Shown here in pieces: positions 25,497 through 32,398 of a stretch of DNA of 32,398 bases. The notes beneath the pieces are model-generated. The model saw only the letters and a program-made list of their open reading frames with translations. It was not told where the DNA came from and did not search any database. The stretch spans positions 105,882 to 138,279 of the forward strand of contig NZ_KB903565.1 in assembly GCF_000379805.1 (NCBI RefSeq), written 5' to 3'. The stretch's first letter is position 1. The number at the start of each line of letters is the position of its first letter. The position numbers were made by a program, and so were the translations under genes. Source of the stretch: Lewinella cohaerens DSM 23179 (GTDB taxonomy: Bacteria; Bacteroidota; Bacteroidia; Chitinophagales; Saprospiraceae).

Positions 25497-25543
25497 TAGA
25501 TGACAAAACGATTCACCTTAAGTGTGTTATCTATTTGAAATAC
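25487..25543. promoter_or_regulatory. Palindrome with two TATTTsAAATA sites between birA and rsfS
   Basis: Two perfect 15-bp arms (25487-25501 and 25529-25543), extended inward by 4 more pairs including one G-T, surround a 19-base centre. Each arm itself contains an 11-bp palindrome: TATTTCAAATA (25488-25498) and TATTTGAAATA (25532-25542), whose centres are 44 bp apart. The hairpin is followed by A and not T on the plus strand, so it is not a terminator. It looks like a paired operator. Confidence 0.65.
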
Positions 25544-25576
25544 CTAAAAAAAAAGAACTATTTACTTTTTGCGCAA

Positions 25577-25584
25577 TACTTTTG
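25577..25584 (+). promoter_or_regulatory. TACTTTTG -7-like element for rsfS
   Basis: This is an exact TAnnTTTG match 51 bases before the rsfS start, identical to the element before the E2 gene. No TTTG lies at the usual -33 distance. Another TTTG occurs in the right palindrome site, 39 bases upstream, which is too far for direct pairing. Confidence 0.4.
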
Positions 25585-25635
25585 TTACTGTAAAAGTAAT
25601 GTACCATTACGATAATAAATAAACTATTCAATAAT

Positions 25636-26025
25636 TTGAGTCAAGCCGTTCGATTAAACCAGCAAACTAGCTGGACCCAAGAGGAACTAAATGATATAGT
25701 AATTGACGCCATCCAGGATATCAAAGGTAAGCATATCGTCAAGTTGGATTTACGTCGTATAGAGGATGCTCCTACTGATTTCTTTATCATTTGCGAAGGA
25801 GATTCCAATACTCAAGTAAAAGCTATTGCGGATAATATATCCATGCGACTCAAAGAAGAGTTGGGGACTTTTCCTTCTAATGTAGAGGGGGTGGGAGCCA
25901 GCAATTGGGTTTGCCTGGATTATTTTAATACGGTGATACACGTCTTTTATCGAGAGACCCGTGCATTCTATGAGTTAGAGGACTTGTGGGGCGACGCCCA
26001 GTTTACGGAGTACGAGACGCTTTAA
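25636..26025 (+). CDS. rsfS: Ribosome silencing factor RsfS
   Basis: The product has 129 residues. RsfS binds ribosomal protein L14 and stops subunit joining, lowering translation in poor conditions. Typical segments are present: KLDLRRIEDAPTDFFIICEG, SNTQVKAIADNI, the VEGVGASNWVCLDYFNTVIHVF core and the ending YELEDLWGDA. The frame contains no ATG near its start. TTG (25636-25638) is the only standard start between an upstream in-frame TAA (25597-25599) and the conserved region. It lies before ftsH, a neighbour order common in Bacteroidota, and is divergent from birA. Confidence 0.93.
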   Translation: MSQAVRLNQQTSWTQEELNDIVIDAIQDIKGKHIVKLDLRRIEDAPTDFFIICEGDSNTQVKAIADNISMRLKEELGTFPSNVEGVGASNWVCLDYFNTVIHVFYRETRAFYELEDLWGDAQFTEYETL

Positions 26026-26146
26026 AGTCTTCCAAAAAAGCCCCTGTGACGGGTATACAGCTCTTTTTGTCGATTGACGTTAACGATTTTCCTACTTACG
26101 CGTTAAAGTTAAGGAGTAGGAAATCAAAGAAAACTATTTGCCAAGA

Positions 26147-28165
26147 ATGGAAAACGAAAATAAAGGCAATCCAAATGAAGGTGGGCCGAAGTTTAGCTCT
26201 TATTGGATTTACGCAATAATTGCGGTATTTCTGCTGGGGTTGAATTTTTACACGATGTCGGAAGGCAGCCGTGAGCCTATCCAATATGATCGGCTAGAGG
26301 AAATGATAGCAGATAATGCTGTAGAGGATATCATTGTGGTAACCAACCTCAAGCAGGCTCAAATTTACCTTAAGGAAAGTAAACTTACTGAGGAACGCTA
26401 TAAAGATGCTGCGCAAGGTAGCTTTAGCCGTGATCGCTTTCACTACCGTATGGTCATTGGATCTACGGATCAGTTTAGTGATGATTTAAAAGAAATCCAA
26501 GAAGCCGAAGGTATTCCGCGTGAAGATTGGATACGCCCTACCTTTGAAACAAGACAGGATTACATTGGGAATATTCTTAGCTGGTTATTGCCGATTGTAG
26601 TGATTGTTGCGATCTGGATTTTCATCATGCGTCGCGTAGGCGGTGGAGGTGCAGGTCCAGGCTCTCAGATTTTCAATATTGGAAAATCAAAAGCTACCCT
26701 GTTCGATCAGAATAGCAAGGTCAATATCACTTTTGCAGATGTTGCTGGCCTGGATGAGGCAAAAGAAGAGGTGATGGAAATTGTTGATTTCCTAAAGAAC
26801 CCGAAAAAATATACCGTTCTGGGAGGTAAAATCCCTAAAGGCGTATTACTGGTAGGCCCTCCGGGAACTGGTAAAACCCTTTTGGCTAAAGCTGTAGCGG
26901 GAGAAGCTGCTGTACCTTTCTTCTCGATTTCCGGATCGGATTTCGTAGAAATGTTTGTAGGTGTTGGTGCTTCCCGTGTGCGTGATCTATTCAAGCAAGC
27001 CCGCGAAAAAGCACCCTGTATCGTCTTTATTGATGAGATCGATGCGATTGGTCGTGCTCGTGGCCGTGGAGGAATGCAAGGTGGAAACGATGAACGGGAA
27101 AATACCCTGAATCAGCTGTTGGTGGAAATGGACGGCTTTAGTACCGACAAAGGAGTTATCCTAATGGCGGCAACCAACCGCCCGGATGTTCTTGATACGG
27201 CATTGTTGCGCCCTGGTCGCTTTGATCGCCAGATTGGTATTGATCGCCCGGATATCAAAGGCCGAGAGGCTATTTTCAAGGTACACCTCAAGACCATAAA
27301 AACTGCTCCGGAGATAAACCCTGCAGTTTTGGCAGAAATGACGCCTGGTTTTGCTGGGGCTGAGATTGCCAATGTCTGTAACGAAGCAGCACTGATTGCC
27401 GCTCGACACGAGAAGGTGGCTGTTGAGCTGGAGGATTTCAATTACGCTTTGGATAAGGTTATTGGTGGATTAGAGAAGAAGAACAAACTAATTCCGCCCG
27501 ACGAGAAAAAAATCATCGCCTATCACGAAGCTGGCCATGCCCTTTGTGGATGGTACTTGCCTCACGCAATGCCTTTGGTTAAAGTTACCATCGTACCCCG
27601 AGGAGTAGCGGCATTGGGTTATGCGCAGTACCTGCCTAAAGAGCGTTACATTACACGTACGGAGCAGATGCTAGACCAGATGTGTATGACTTTTGGTGGT
27701 CGTGCTGCGGAAGAAGTAGTATTTCAGAAAATTAGCACTGGTGCCCAAAATGATTTGGACAAAGTGACGAAGATGGCCTACGATATGACGACCATCTACG
27801 GCATGAATCCGAAAGTTGGTCAAGTAAGCTTCTATGGCATGTCCAAAGATGCTTATCAGCGCCCTTACAGTGATGATACGGCTACCCTTATTGATGATGA
27901 AGTACGCAAACTACTGGATTCCCAGTATGAACGTGCCCAGAATCTACTTAATGAGCACCGTGATAAGCTCGAACTGTTGGCCCATGAGTTATTAGACAAA
28001 GAGGTTTTGCTGAAAAGCGACCTGGAAAAACTTATTGGACCACGCCCGAGCGATGCTGATGAAACGGAAGCACAGGAATGGGTCGGTGTTGTCGATAATG
28101 CGAATTCCACAGAATTGCCAAAACAAACACCTCCACCGCCTCTACCCAAAGGAGAGGACGTTTAA
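26147..28165 (+). CDS. ftsH: ATP-dependent zinc metalloprotease FtsH
   Basis: The product has 672 residues from the ATG at 26147; a TTG nine bases earlier is in frame but less likely. FtsH is a membrane-anchored AAA+ protease that degrades misassembled membrane proteins and regulatory proteins. It has TM1 (about 18-35), an extracytoplasmic domain, TM2 (about 143-162), Walker A GPPGTGKT (237-244), Walker B with D296-E297, the second region of homology ATNRPDVLD...RPGRFDRQ, and the zinc site HEAGH (H460, E461, H464) with D536 as third ligand. The C-terminus ends in a proline run before EDV. A 121-base spacer separates it from rsfS. Confidence 0.97.
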   Translation: MENENKGNPNEGGPKFSSYWIYAIIAVFLLGLNFYTMSEGSREPIQYDRLEEMIADNAVEDIIVVTNLKQAQIYLKESKLTEERYKDAAQGSFSRDRFHYRMVIGSTDQFSDDLKEIQEAEGIPREDWIRPTFETRQDYIGNILSWLLPIVVIVAIWIFIMRRVGGGGAGPGSQIFNIGKSKATLFDQNSKVNITFADVAGLDEAKEEVMEIVDFLKNPKKYTVLGGKIPKGVLLVGPPGTGKTLLAKAVAGEAAVPFFSISGSDFVEMFVGVGASRVRDLFKQAREKAPCIVFIDEIDAIGRARGRGGMQGGNDERENTLNQLLVEMDGFSTDKGVILMAATNRPDVLDTALLRPGRFDRQIGIDRPDIKGREAIFKVHLKTIKTAPEINPAVLAEMTPGFAGAEIANVCNEAALIAARHEKVAVELEDFNYALDKVIGGLEKKNKLIPPDEKKIIAYHEAGHALCGWYLPHAMPLVKVTIVPRGVAALGYAQYLPKERYITRTEQMLDQMCMTFGGRAAEEVVFQKISTGAQNDLDKVTKMAYDMTTIYGMNPKVGQVSFYGMSKDAYQRPYSDDTATLIDDEVRKLLDSQYERAQNLLNEHRDKLELLAHELLDKEVLLKSDLEKLIGPRPSDADETEAQEWVGVVDNANSTELPKQTPPPPLPKGEDV

Positions 28166-28212
28166 AATATTGTCAGAGAATCACTTTGGAGGAGTGGTTA
28201 CTTAGCTAAGTA

Positions 28213-28243
28213 TTGGCTGTAAAAAGATTTTTTATCATCTTTG
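28213..28243 (+). promoter_or_regulatory. Possible promoter of the 41-residue membrane protein
   Basis: TTG (28213-28215), a 20-base spacer, then CATCTTTG (28236-28243), 7 of 8 to TAnnTTTG. It lies 33 bases before the small gene's ATG, so that gene need not depend on ftsH read-through. Confidence 0.4.
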
Positions 28244-28276
28244 CAGCATCAAAGTTAACCACTAAACAGATTGACC

Positions 28277-28402
28277 ATGTCTGACGAAATAAAAAACGTA
28301 GGTAGCAAAGGCTATTTCTTCCTGTTCATGTTTATCGCATTTTTACTATTTATCGTACTTGTGGTAAGCATTTACAATTACAACTTTAAGTTTTTGAGCT
28401 AA
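28277..28402 (+). CDS. 41-residue single-pass membrane protein, unknown
   Basis: This short gene runs from ATG (28277) to TAA (28400-28402). It has a polar N-terminus (MSDEIKNVGSKG), one strong hydrophobic helix (about residues 12-32, rich in Phe, Leu and Ile), and a short polar tail ending FKFLS. It sits between its own promoter-like site and a very strong terminator, which supports a genuine transcription unit. The family is not recognised. Being next to ftsH, it could be a membrane peptide affecting or degraded by FtsH, but that is only inference from position. Confidence 0.7.
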   Translation: MSDEIKNVGSKGYFFLFMFIAFLLFIVLVVSIYNYNFKFLS

Positions 28403-28442
28403 TAGCATTAGCTTAGAATAAGCTGCTCTTAGCAGGAAATGT

Positions 28443-28488
28443 AAATGGGGTCATTGTTGCAGCTGCAACAATGACCCCATTTCTTTTT
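28443..28488 (+). terminator. Very strong rho-independent terminator
   Basis: A perfect 40-base palindrome (28443-28482; AAATGGGGTCATTGTTGC arm) is followed by CTTTTT. It ends the small-protein unit and meets the convergent acyl-CoA synthetase gene, whose stop is 22 bases beyond the palindrome. Confidence 0.95.
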
Positions 28489-28503
28489 AATAGACTGACT
28501 TGT

Positions 28504-30327
28504 CTATACATTGTACATCATCTCAATCTCTTTAGCGAATTTCTCCAGGATGACTCTTCTTTTTAGCTTCATCGTAGGCGTCAATTCTGCGGTAGAACCA
28601 TCCTCCTTCGTCGCATCCCATGTTGTTGGAAGGAGTGTGAATTTCTTGATCTGCTCGATCTTGCTAAAGCGAGGGTTCATACTATCAATGATCTGTTGAT
28701 AGTGGGCAATAACCTTGCTGTTACTCACCGCATCCTGGAGGGTTGTCCATTTGATACCATTGTTCGAACAATAGTTTTCTAAAGCTTCCGGAGACGGGAC
28801 AATAAGCGCCGATACAAATTTCCGTTTGTCACCAACGACCATCATTTGCTCGATTAGGAAATCTTCTTTGCAGAGACTTTCTATAGGGGCAGGGGCGACG
28901 TATTTCCCTCCGGATGTTTTGAGGAGTTCTTTTTTACGATCCGTGATTTTAACAAATTTATTCCCTTTGGCGCTGGTCACCCAAGTGCCAACATCGCCGG
29001 TCCTGAACCAGCGCTCTCCGTCAACCTCTTCGATAACTTTTGCGGTTTCATCAGGCTTGTTGTAGTAACCCATCATTATATTAGGGCCTTTAGCCATGAT
29101 TTCTCCTTCTCCTTCTCGGTAATCTCCTGAAGTATCAATGCGGATTTCCACATCAGGGAAGGGCATACCCACTGTTCCCATGTAGGCTCCGTCGGCTTCG
29201 TAGCGGTTAAAAGTAAGCCCCGGAGAGGTTTCCGTGAGGCCATAAGCTTCGCGTATTGGAATACCCGCCGCAGAGAATACTCGCATGATTTTTACTGGGC
29301 AGGGGGCTGCACCTGTGAGAATACCTTTTACTCGTCCGCCCAGCGCTTCCCGCCATTTGCTAAAGATGAGTTTGTCGGCAATACCCCATTGTATTCCCGT
29401 CAAGCCACCGAATTGTTTATCGTAATCGTAGGTGTCAGTTAGGCCAAGTGCCCAAAAGAAGAGTGTTTTTTTGAGACCGGTAAGGTCTAGCCCTTTGTTG
29501 TAGATTTTTTCATACACTTTTTCTAAAAGACGAGGTACTGTCGTGAAAAAGTGAGGTTTGATAGCTTGCAAGTCTCCTGTTTCGCCACCCAGGTTGTCTG
29601 TGCCGGTAAAAACAATGTTGATCCCGTTGTAGACAAAAGAGTAGGCAGCTGTTCGTTCAAAAATATGACAGAGCGGTAAGAAACTCAGAGCAATTTCTCC
29701 GGTGTTGAGCGGTAAGTATGCTTTAACGGCCTTTACATTACTGACAATGTTGTTGTGCGAAAGCATAACCCCCTTCGGGTTGCCGGTAGTGCCACTGGTA
29801 TAGATAATCGTGGCCATTTCTTCGGGTTGAATGGCAGCTTTACGCTGTTCGACTTCTTCCTGCCCTCCTTCTGCAAAAATATCTTCCCAGTAAGGGCGCC
29901 CTTCTTGCCGGTCCAGGGTGTATATGTTCTCCAAGGTGGAAACATTAGGCTTAGCCGAAGTTACTTTATCGTAAAGGTCGCCTTCGCCAGCAAAGCAAAG
30001 TTTAACCCCGGCGTCATTGAAGATGTATTCGTATTCCACCGGACTGATGGTAGGATAAACAGGTACATTGATGGCACCTATTTGCTGCAAACCAATATCC
30101 ATGATAGTCCATTCTGGTCGGTTTTTATAAACAACCAGTGCTATCTTATCGCCGGGTTGTACTCCCAGTGCGATTAGACCACGGCTTACCTGATTGGCCT
30201 TTTCAATGACTTCATCCGTACTGTAGTAAGCCCATTCTCCACTGGTTTTACGACCACCTATTGCTTGCGCTTGGGGGAAATGTTCTTTTTGATAATGGAT
30301 AAAATCAAATAATCTAGTGGGCTCCAT
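28504..30327 (-). CDS. Long-chain fatty acid--CoA ligase (AMP-forming)
   Basis: The product has 607 residues from the ATG at 30325-30327; a GTG two codons earlier (30331-30333) is also possible. It activates long-chain fatty acids with ATP and CoA through an acyl-AMP intermediate, usually at the inner membrane. The AMP-binding P-loop YTSGTTGNPKG (176-186), the EAYGLTETSPG motif, the GEIMAKGPNIMMGYYNKP segment, GERWFRTGDVG and the KITDRKKELLKTSGGKYVAP hinge are all present in order. This is the FadD/ACSL-type large synthetase common in Bacteroidota. It is probably a single-gene unit, convergent with the strong terminator after the small membrane protein. Confidence 0.95.
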   Translation of the reverse strand: MEPTRLFDFIHYQKEHFPQAQAIGGRKTSGEWAYYSTDEVIEKANQVSRGLIALGVQPGDKIALVVYKNRPEWTIMDIGLQQIGAINVPVYPTISPVEYEYIFNDAGVKLCFAGEGDLYDKVTSAKPNVSTLENIYTLDRQEGRPYWEDIFAEGGQEEVEQRKAAIQPEEMATIIYTSGTTGNPKGVMLSHNNIVSNVKAVKAYLPLNTGEIALSFLPLCHIFERTAAYSFVYNGINIVFTGTDNLGGETGDLQAIKPHFFTTVPRLLEKVYEKIYNKGLDLTGLKKTLFFWALGLTDTYDYDKQFGGLTGIQWGIADKLIFSKWREALGGRVKGILTGAAPCPVKIMRVFSAAGIPIREAYGLTETSPGLTFNRYEADGAYMGTVGMPFPDVEIRIDTSGDYREGEGEIMAKGPNIMMGYYNKPDETAKVIEEVDGERWFRTGDVGTWVTSAKGNKFVKITDRKKELLKTSGGKYVAPAPIESLCKEDFLIEQMMVVGDKRKFVSALIVPSPEALENYCSNNGIKWTTLQDAVSNSKVIAHYQQIIDSMNPRFSKIEQIKKFTLLPTTWDATKEDGSTAELTPTMKLKRRVILEKFAKEIEMMYNV

Positions 30328-30420
30328 GTTCACAGTTTAGAATTTAGATAAAAATACAGGATTGTCAGGGTAGTTGGAATATTAGTCTGGCGAAAATAAC
30401 TAAAAGCAAATAAAAGAAGG

Positions 30421-30987
30421 CTATCTGTTTGCGAATTCCTTTTTCATTAGCTTTAAAACTTTTTCAAATTTGCTAAATCGGTGCCCGGCACCGGGAAACC
30501 ATTGTACGTGAGATTGGGTAAATTGTTCGGGTATTTGTTGGTGATCAAGTACTTCGTCATCATTGGCCAAAAAAAAGTACAGCAGTTTTTGGTTTTGCTG
30601 ATGATCGGCCTCCGATTTCATTTTTCCAAGTATTGTCAGATAATCTCGCTTGAAGTGATATGCACGACCTTGTGTCCAGGTTTTAAAAACACCAATTCCT
30701 CGATCATCAAGTGTAATGTGTGGTTTTAAAGAAGGGTTGAAAAGTAAAGCCTTTAGCTGATGAAGAGCGCTGTAGTAATAGGCATAAAATCCTCCTAAAG
30801 AGGTGCCCACCAATAGCGGAGGTTCTGTGCAATTGGCAATGCAGGCTTCAATAACCTCCTGTACTTCCAAGGGGTGAGCAGGCAGGTCCGGCGCTTGTAC
30901 ATTGGCCGTCGGGAAATGCTTTCGGAGTGCTGTAGTCTTCCAGCCTTCTCCGTCGCTATTAAAACCATGCAGGTAAATAATATCCAT
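30421..30987 (-). CDS. YqiA-like alpha/beta-fold esterase
   Basis: The product has 188 residues from the ATG at 30985-30987, chosen because the family begins directly with MDIIYLHGFNS; the frame extends 17 codons upstream without homology-like sequence. The fold is a small alpha/beta hydrolase: HGFNSDGEGWK (oxyanion region), GTSLGG with nucleophile S63, Asp in FLANDDEVLD (D143 or D144) and H169 in GAGHRFSKFE. YqiA-type proteins hydrolyse short acyl esters in vitro, but the natural substrate is unknown. It is divergent from hemA, across a 126-base region, and stands in front of the acyl-CoA ligase on the same strand. Confidence 0.9.
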   Translation of the reverse strand: MDIIYLHGFNSDGEGWKTTALRKHFPTANVQAPDLPAHPLEVQEVIEACIANCTEPPLLVGTSLGGFYAYYYSALHQLKALLFNPSLKPHITLDDRGIGVFKTWTQGRAYHFKRDYLTILGKMKSEADHQQNQKLLYFFLANDDEVLDHQQIPEQFTQSHVQWFPGAGHRFSKFEKVLKLMKKEFANR

Positions 30988-31080
30988 AAGGTGATTTTTG
31001 TCACTAAGGTCATGGCAAAGATCATTAGATTTCCTCACTTTTTGTTACAAATGCGTGACACGGAATCTGGCTTGCTTTTT

Positions 31081-31088
31081 TACCTTTG
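31081..31088 (+). promoter_or_regulatory. TACCTTTG -7-like element of hemA
   Basis: This is an exact TAnnTTTG match 25 bases before the hemA ATG. No TTTG is found at the -33 position; GTGACA (31055-31060) is the closest upstream candidate. Confidence 0.4.
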
Positions 31089-31113
31089 TCCAAGTCGTTG
31101 AAGGCCTTACTTT

Positions 31114-32343
31114 ATGCTGCTACAATACAAAATTCTTACTGTAACTCATCGCCATACGAACCTAAGTCGTATTGGTGATTTTTCATTGCCTGCTGATGAC
31201 CAGGGGGCTGTAAGTGATTTGTTGCAAGGGCTCAAACAGCAATTTCAATTGGATGAGCTTTTTTATGTGGCTACGTGTAACCGAGTATTGTTTCTGTTTG
31301 TCACAGAAAAAAGCCTTGATGAACATTTTGTTGAGTACTTTTTTCAATCGATAAATCCATCTTTGGAGACTAAGGCGATCAAAGAAAGTGTGCGAGGGTT
31401 TGAAGGAATGCCAGCAGTAGAGCATTTTCAGCAAGTAGGCTGTTCTATTGACTCTCTGGTTGTAGGCGAGCGCCAAATATTAGGCCAGCTGAGAGAAGCT
31501 TTTGACCAAGCTAAAAAGCGCGGCCATATAGGAGATTATTTGCGACTATTGTTTCAGCGTATGGTCGCTGCGTCTAAAGATGTTTACTCCAATACCCGTA
31601 TTGGAGAGAAGCCGGTTTCAATTGCTTCTTTAGCTGTGCGCAAGATGCTGAGTTCCCACCTGAAGGCAAATTCAAGAATAGTTGTTATTGGTGCCGGCCA
31701 GACGAACACGCTGGTAAGTAAATTTTTGCTCAAGCACAATTTCAAAAATGTAACGGTATTTAATCGAAGTCTGGCGAAAGCTGAAAAGCTGGCAAAAAAA
31801 TTTGCTGGCGAAGCTTTCCCATTGACTGAATTGATCAATTATCGAGAAGGCTTTGATTGCCTAGTCGTCTGCACAGGAGCGAAAGAACCTATCCTTAATA
31901 ATGTCATTTATACCAGCCTACTTAACGGGGAAGACGCCAAAGGCAAAGTCATCGTTGATTTGGCTATTCCTCATAATACCGACCCGGAAATTTTTCGGAC
32001 TTACCCCGAGAGCCTTTACATCGAGATAGAAGGCCTACGGCAGTTGGCTGATGAGAATCGTTCCTTTCGGGAAAAAGAGTTAGCGATCGCTGAGCAACGG
32101 TTGCAGCAACACATCGAAGCTTTTCCGCTCAATCTACAACAGCGGCAATTGGAAATTGCTATGCGTGAAGTTCCTTCTGCTATCAAAGCGGTACGCGTAA
32201 AAGCCGTTAATGAGATCTTTCGTAAAGATATCGAACAGATGGACGATAATTCTCGTGCTCTCCTTGATGAAGTTCTGAGCTACATGGAGAAAAAATGTAT
32301 AGGTATCCCTATGCGCGTTGCACGCGAAACGCTGATTAACTAG
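31114..32343 (+). CDS. hemA: Glutamyl-tRNA reductase
   Basis: The product has 409 residues and reduces glutamyl-tRNA(Glu) with NADPH to glutamate-1-semialdehyde, the first step of C5-pathway tetrapyrrole synthesis. The catalytic Cys is C55 in ATCNRVLFLF, a looser version of the usual STCNRTE motif. The VVGERQILGQLREAF block follows, then a Rossmann NADPH site VVIGAGQTNTLVSKFLL with NRS, and a C-terminal dimerisation helix region. Length is normal. A -7-like element lies 25 bases upstream. Another start codon follows 34 bases after the stop, consistent with a heme operon. Confidence 0.95.
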   Translation: MLLQYKILTVTHRHTNLSRIGDFSLPADDQGAVSDLLQGLKQQFQLDELFYVATCNRVLFLFVTEKSLDEHFVEYFFQSINPSLETKAIKESVRGFEGMPAVEHFQQVGCSIDSLVVGERQILGQLREAFDQAKKRGHIGDYLRLLFQRMVAASKDVYSNTRIGEKPVSIASLAVRKMLSSHLKANSRIVVIGAGQTNTLVSKFLLKHNFKNVTVFNRSLAKAEKLAKKFAGEAFPLTELINYREGFDCLVVCTGAKEPILNNVIYTSLLNGEDAKGKVIVDLAIPHNTDPEIFRTYPESLYIEIEGLRQLADENRSFREKELAIAEQRLQQHIEAFPLNLQQRQLEIAMREVPSAIKAVRVKAVNEIFRKDIEQMDDNSRALLDEVLSYMEKKCIGIPMRVARETLIN

Positions 32344-32377
32344 AAATTCCCCAAAATTAGAGTTGTTAATATTAGCC

Positions 32378-32398
32378 ATGAAGGTGCTGAAACAAGAT
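32378..32398 (+). CDS. Start of the next gene, cut by the window edge
   Basis: ATG at 32378 opens a frame (MKVLKQD) that continues to the window end. It lies 34 bases after hemA in the same direction. In Bacteroidota a heme gene such as hemC or hemD is often found here, but seven codons are not enough to identify it. Confidence 0.45.

Noticed and set aside
26138-26146. TTG as the start of ftsH
   Set aside because: An ATG nine bases later gives the natural polar N-terminus before TM1, so the TTG is not needed.

Overview
The window is chromosomal DNA from a member of the Bacteroidota. It most resembles the Saprospiria (Lewinella/Haliscomenobacter-like), judged from protein style only. Evidence: a C-terminal type IX secretion (T9SS) sorting domain on a large repeat protein, a DUF3857-type exported protein, a lipoprotein GH20 hexosaminidase, few Shine-Dalgarno sites, and several TAnnTTTG-type -7 promoter elements. 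Coding density is high. No tRNA, rRNA, CRISPR, integrase or transposase is visible.

Layout. 1-430: the 5' end of an exported DUF3857-like gene (minus), cut by the window edge. 629-4953: two exported amidohydrolases in tandem, closed by a strong terminator. 5085-11487: a plus-strand run of rel/spoT (ppGpp), a Fur-family regulator, a STAS protein, purA, a 7-TM protein and an acyltransferase, closed by a second strong terminator. 11549-13081: GH20 lipoprotein. 13082-13542: a gene-free stretch with a perfect hairpin and a (TCC)8 run. 13543-17520 (minus): a roughly 1,325-residue surface protein with nine near-identical 108-residue repeats. 18012-19370: an E2 acyltransferase with a structured leader. 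19372-19448: a 77-bp palindrome next to an unannotated 28-codon minus-strand ORF. 19618-20637: adenosine deaminase, convergent with isocitrate dehydrogenase (20858-22390, minus), which is itself divergent from a LysR regulator. 23412-25431 (minus): birA then cinA. birA is divergent from rsfS-ftsH across a remarkable palindrome. 28277-28402: a 41-residue membrane protein too short for routine gene calling. 28504-30987 (minus): acyl-CoA synthetase and a YqiA-like esterase. 31114 to the end: hemA and the first codons of the next gene.

Most genes are housekeeping: stringent response, purine synthesis and salvage, TCA cycle, protein turnover, ribosome silencing, NAD repair, biotinylation, tetrapyrrole synthesis. 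No obvious new defence or mobile system is present. The most original signals are non-coding or small: (i) two TATTTsAAATA half-palindromes 44 bp apart between birA and rsfS, one holding the -33 element of a near-consensus birA promoter, with both flanking genes using TTG starts; (ii) the 77-bp GTGTAA/TTACAC palindrome; (iii) the paired-hairpin leader and MAQ micro-ORF before the E2 gene; (iv) two unannotated small membrane-protein ORFs; (v) the homogenised tandem-repeat surface protein. All readings are from sequence inspection alone, without database search.
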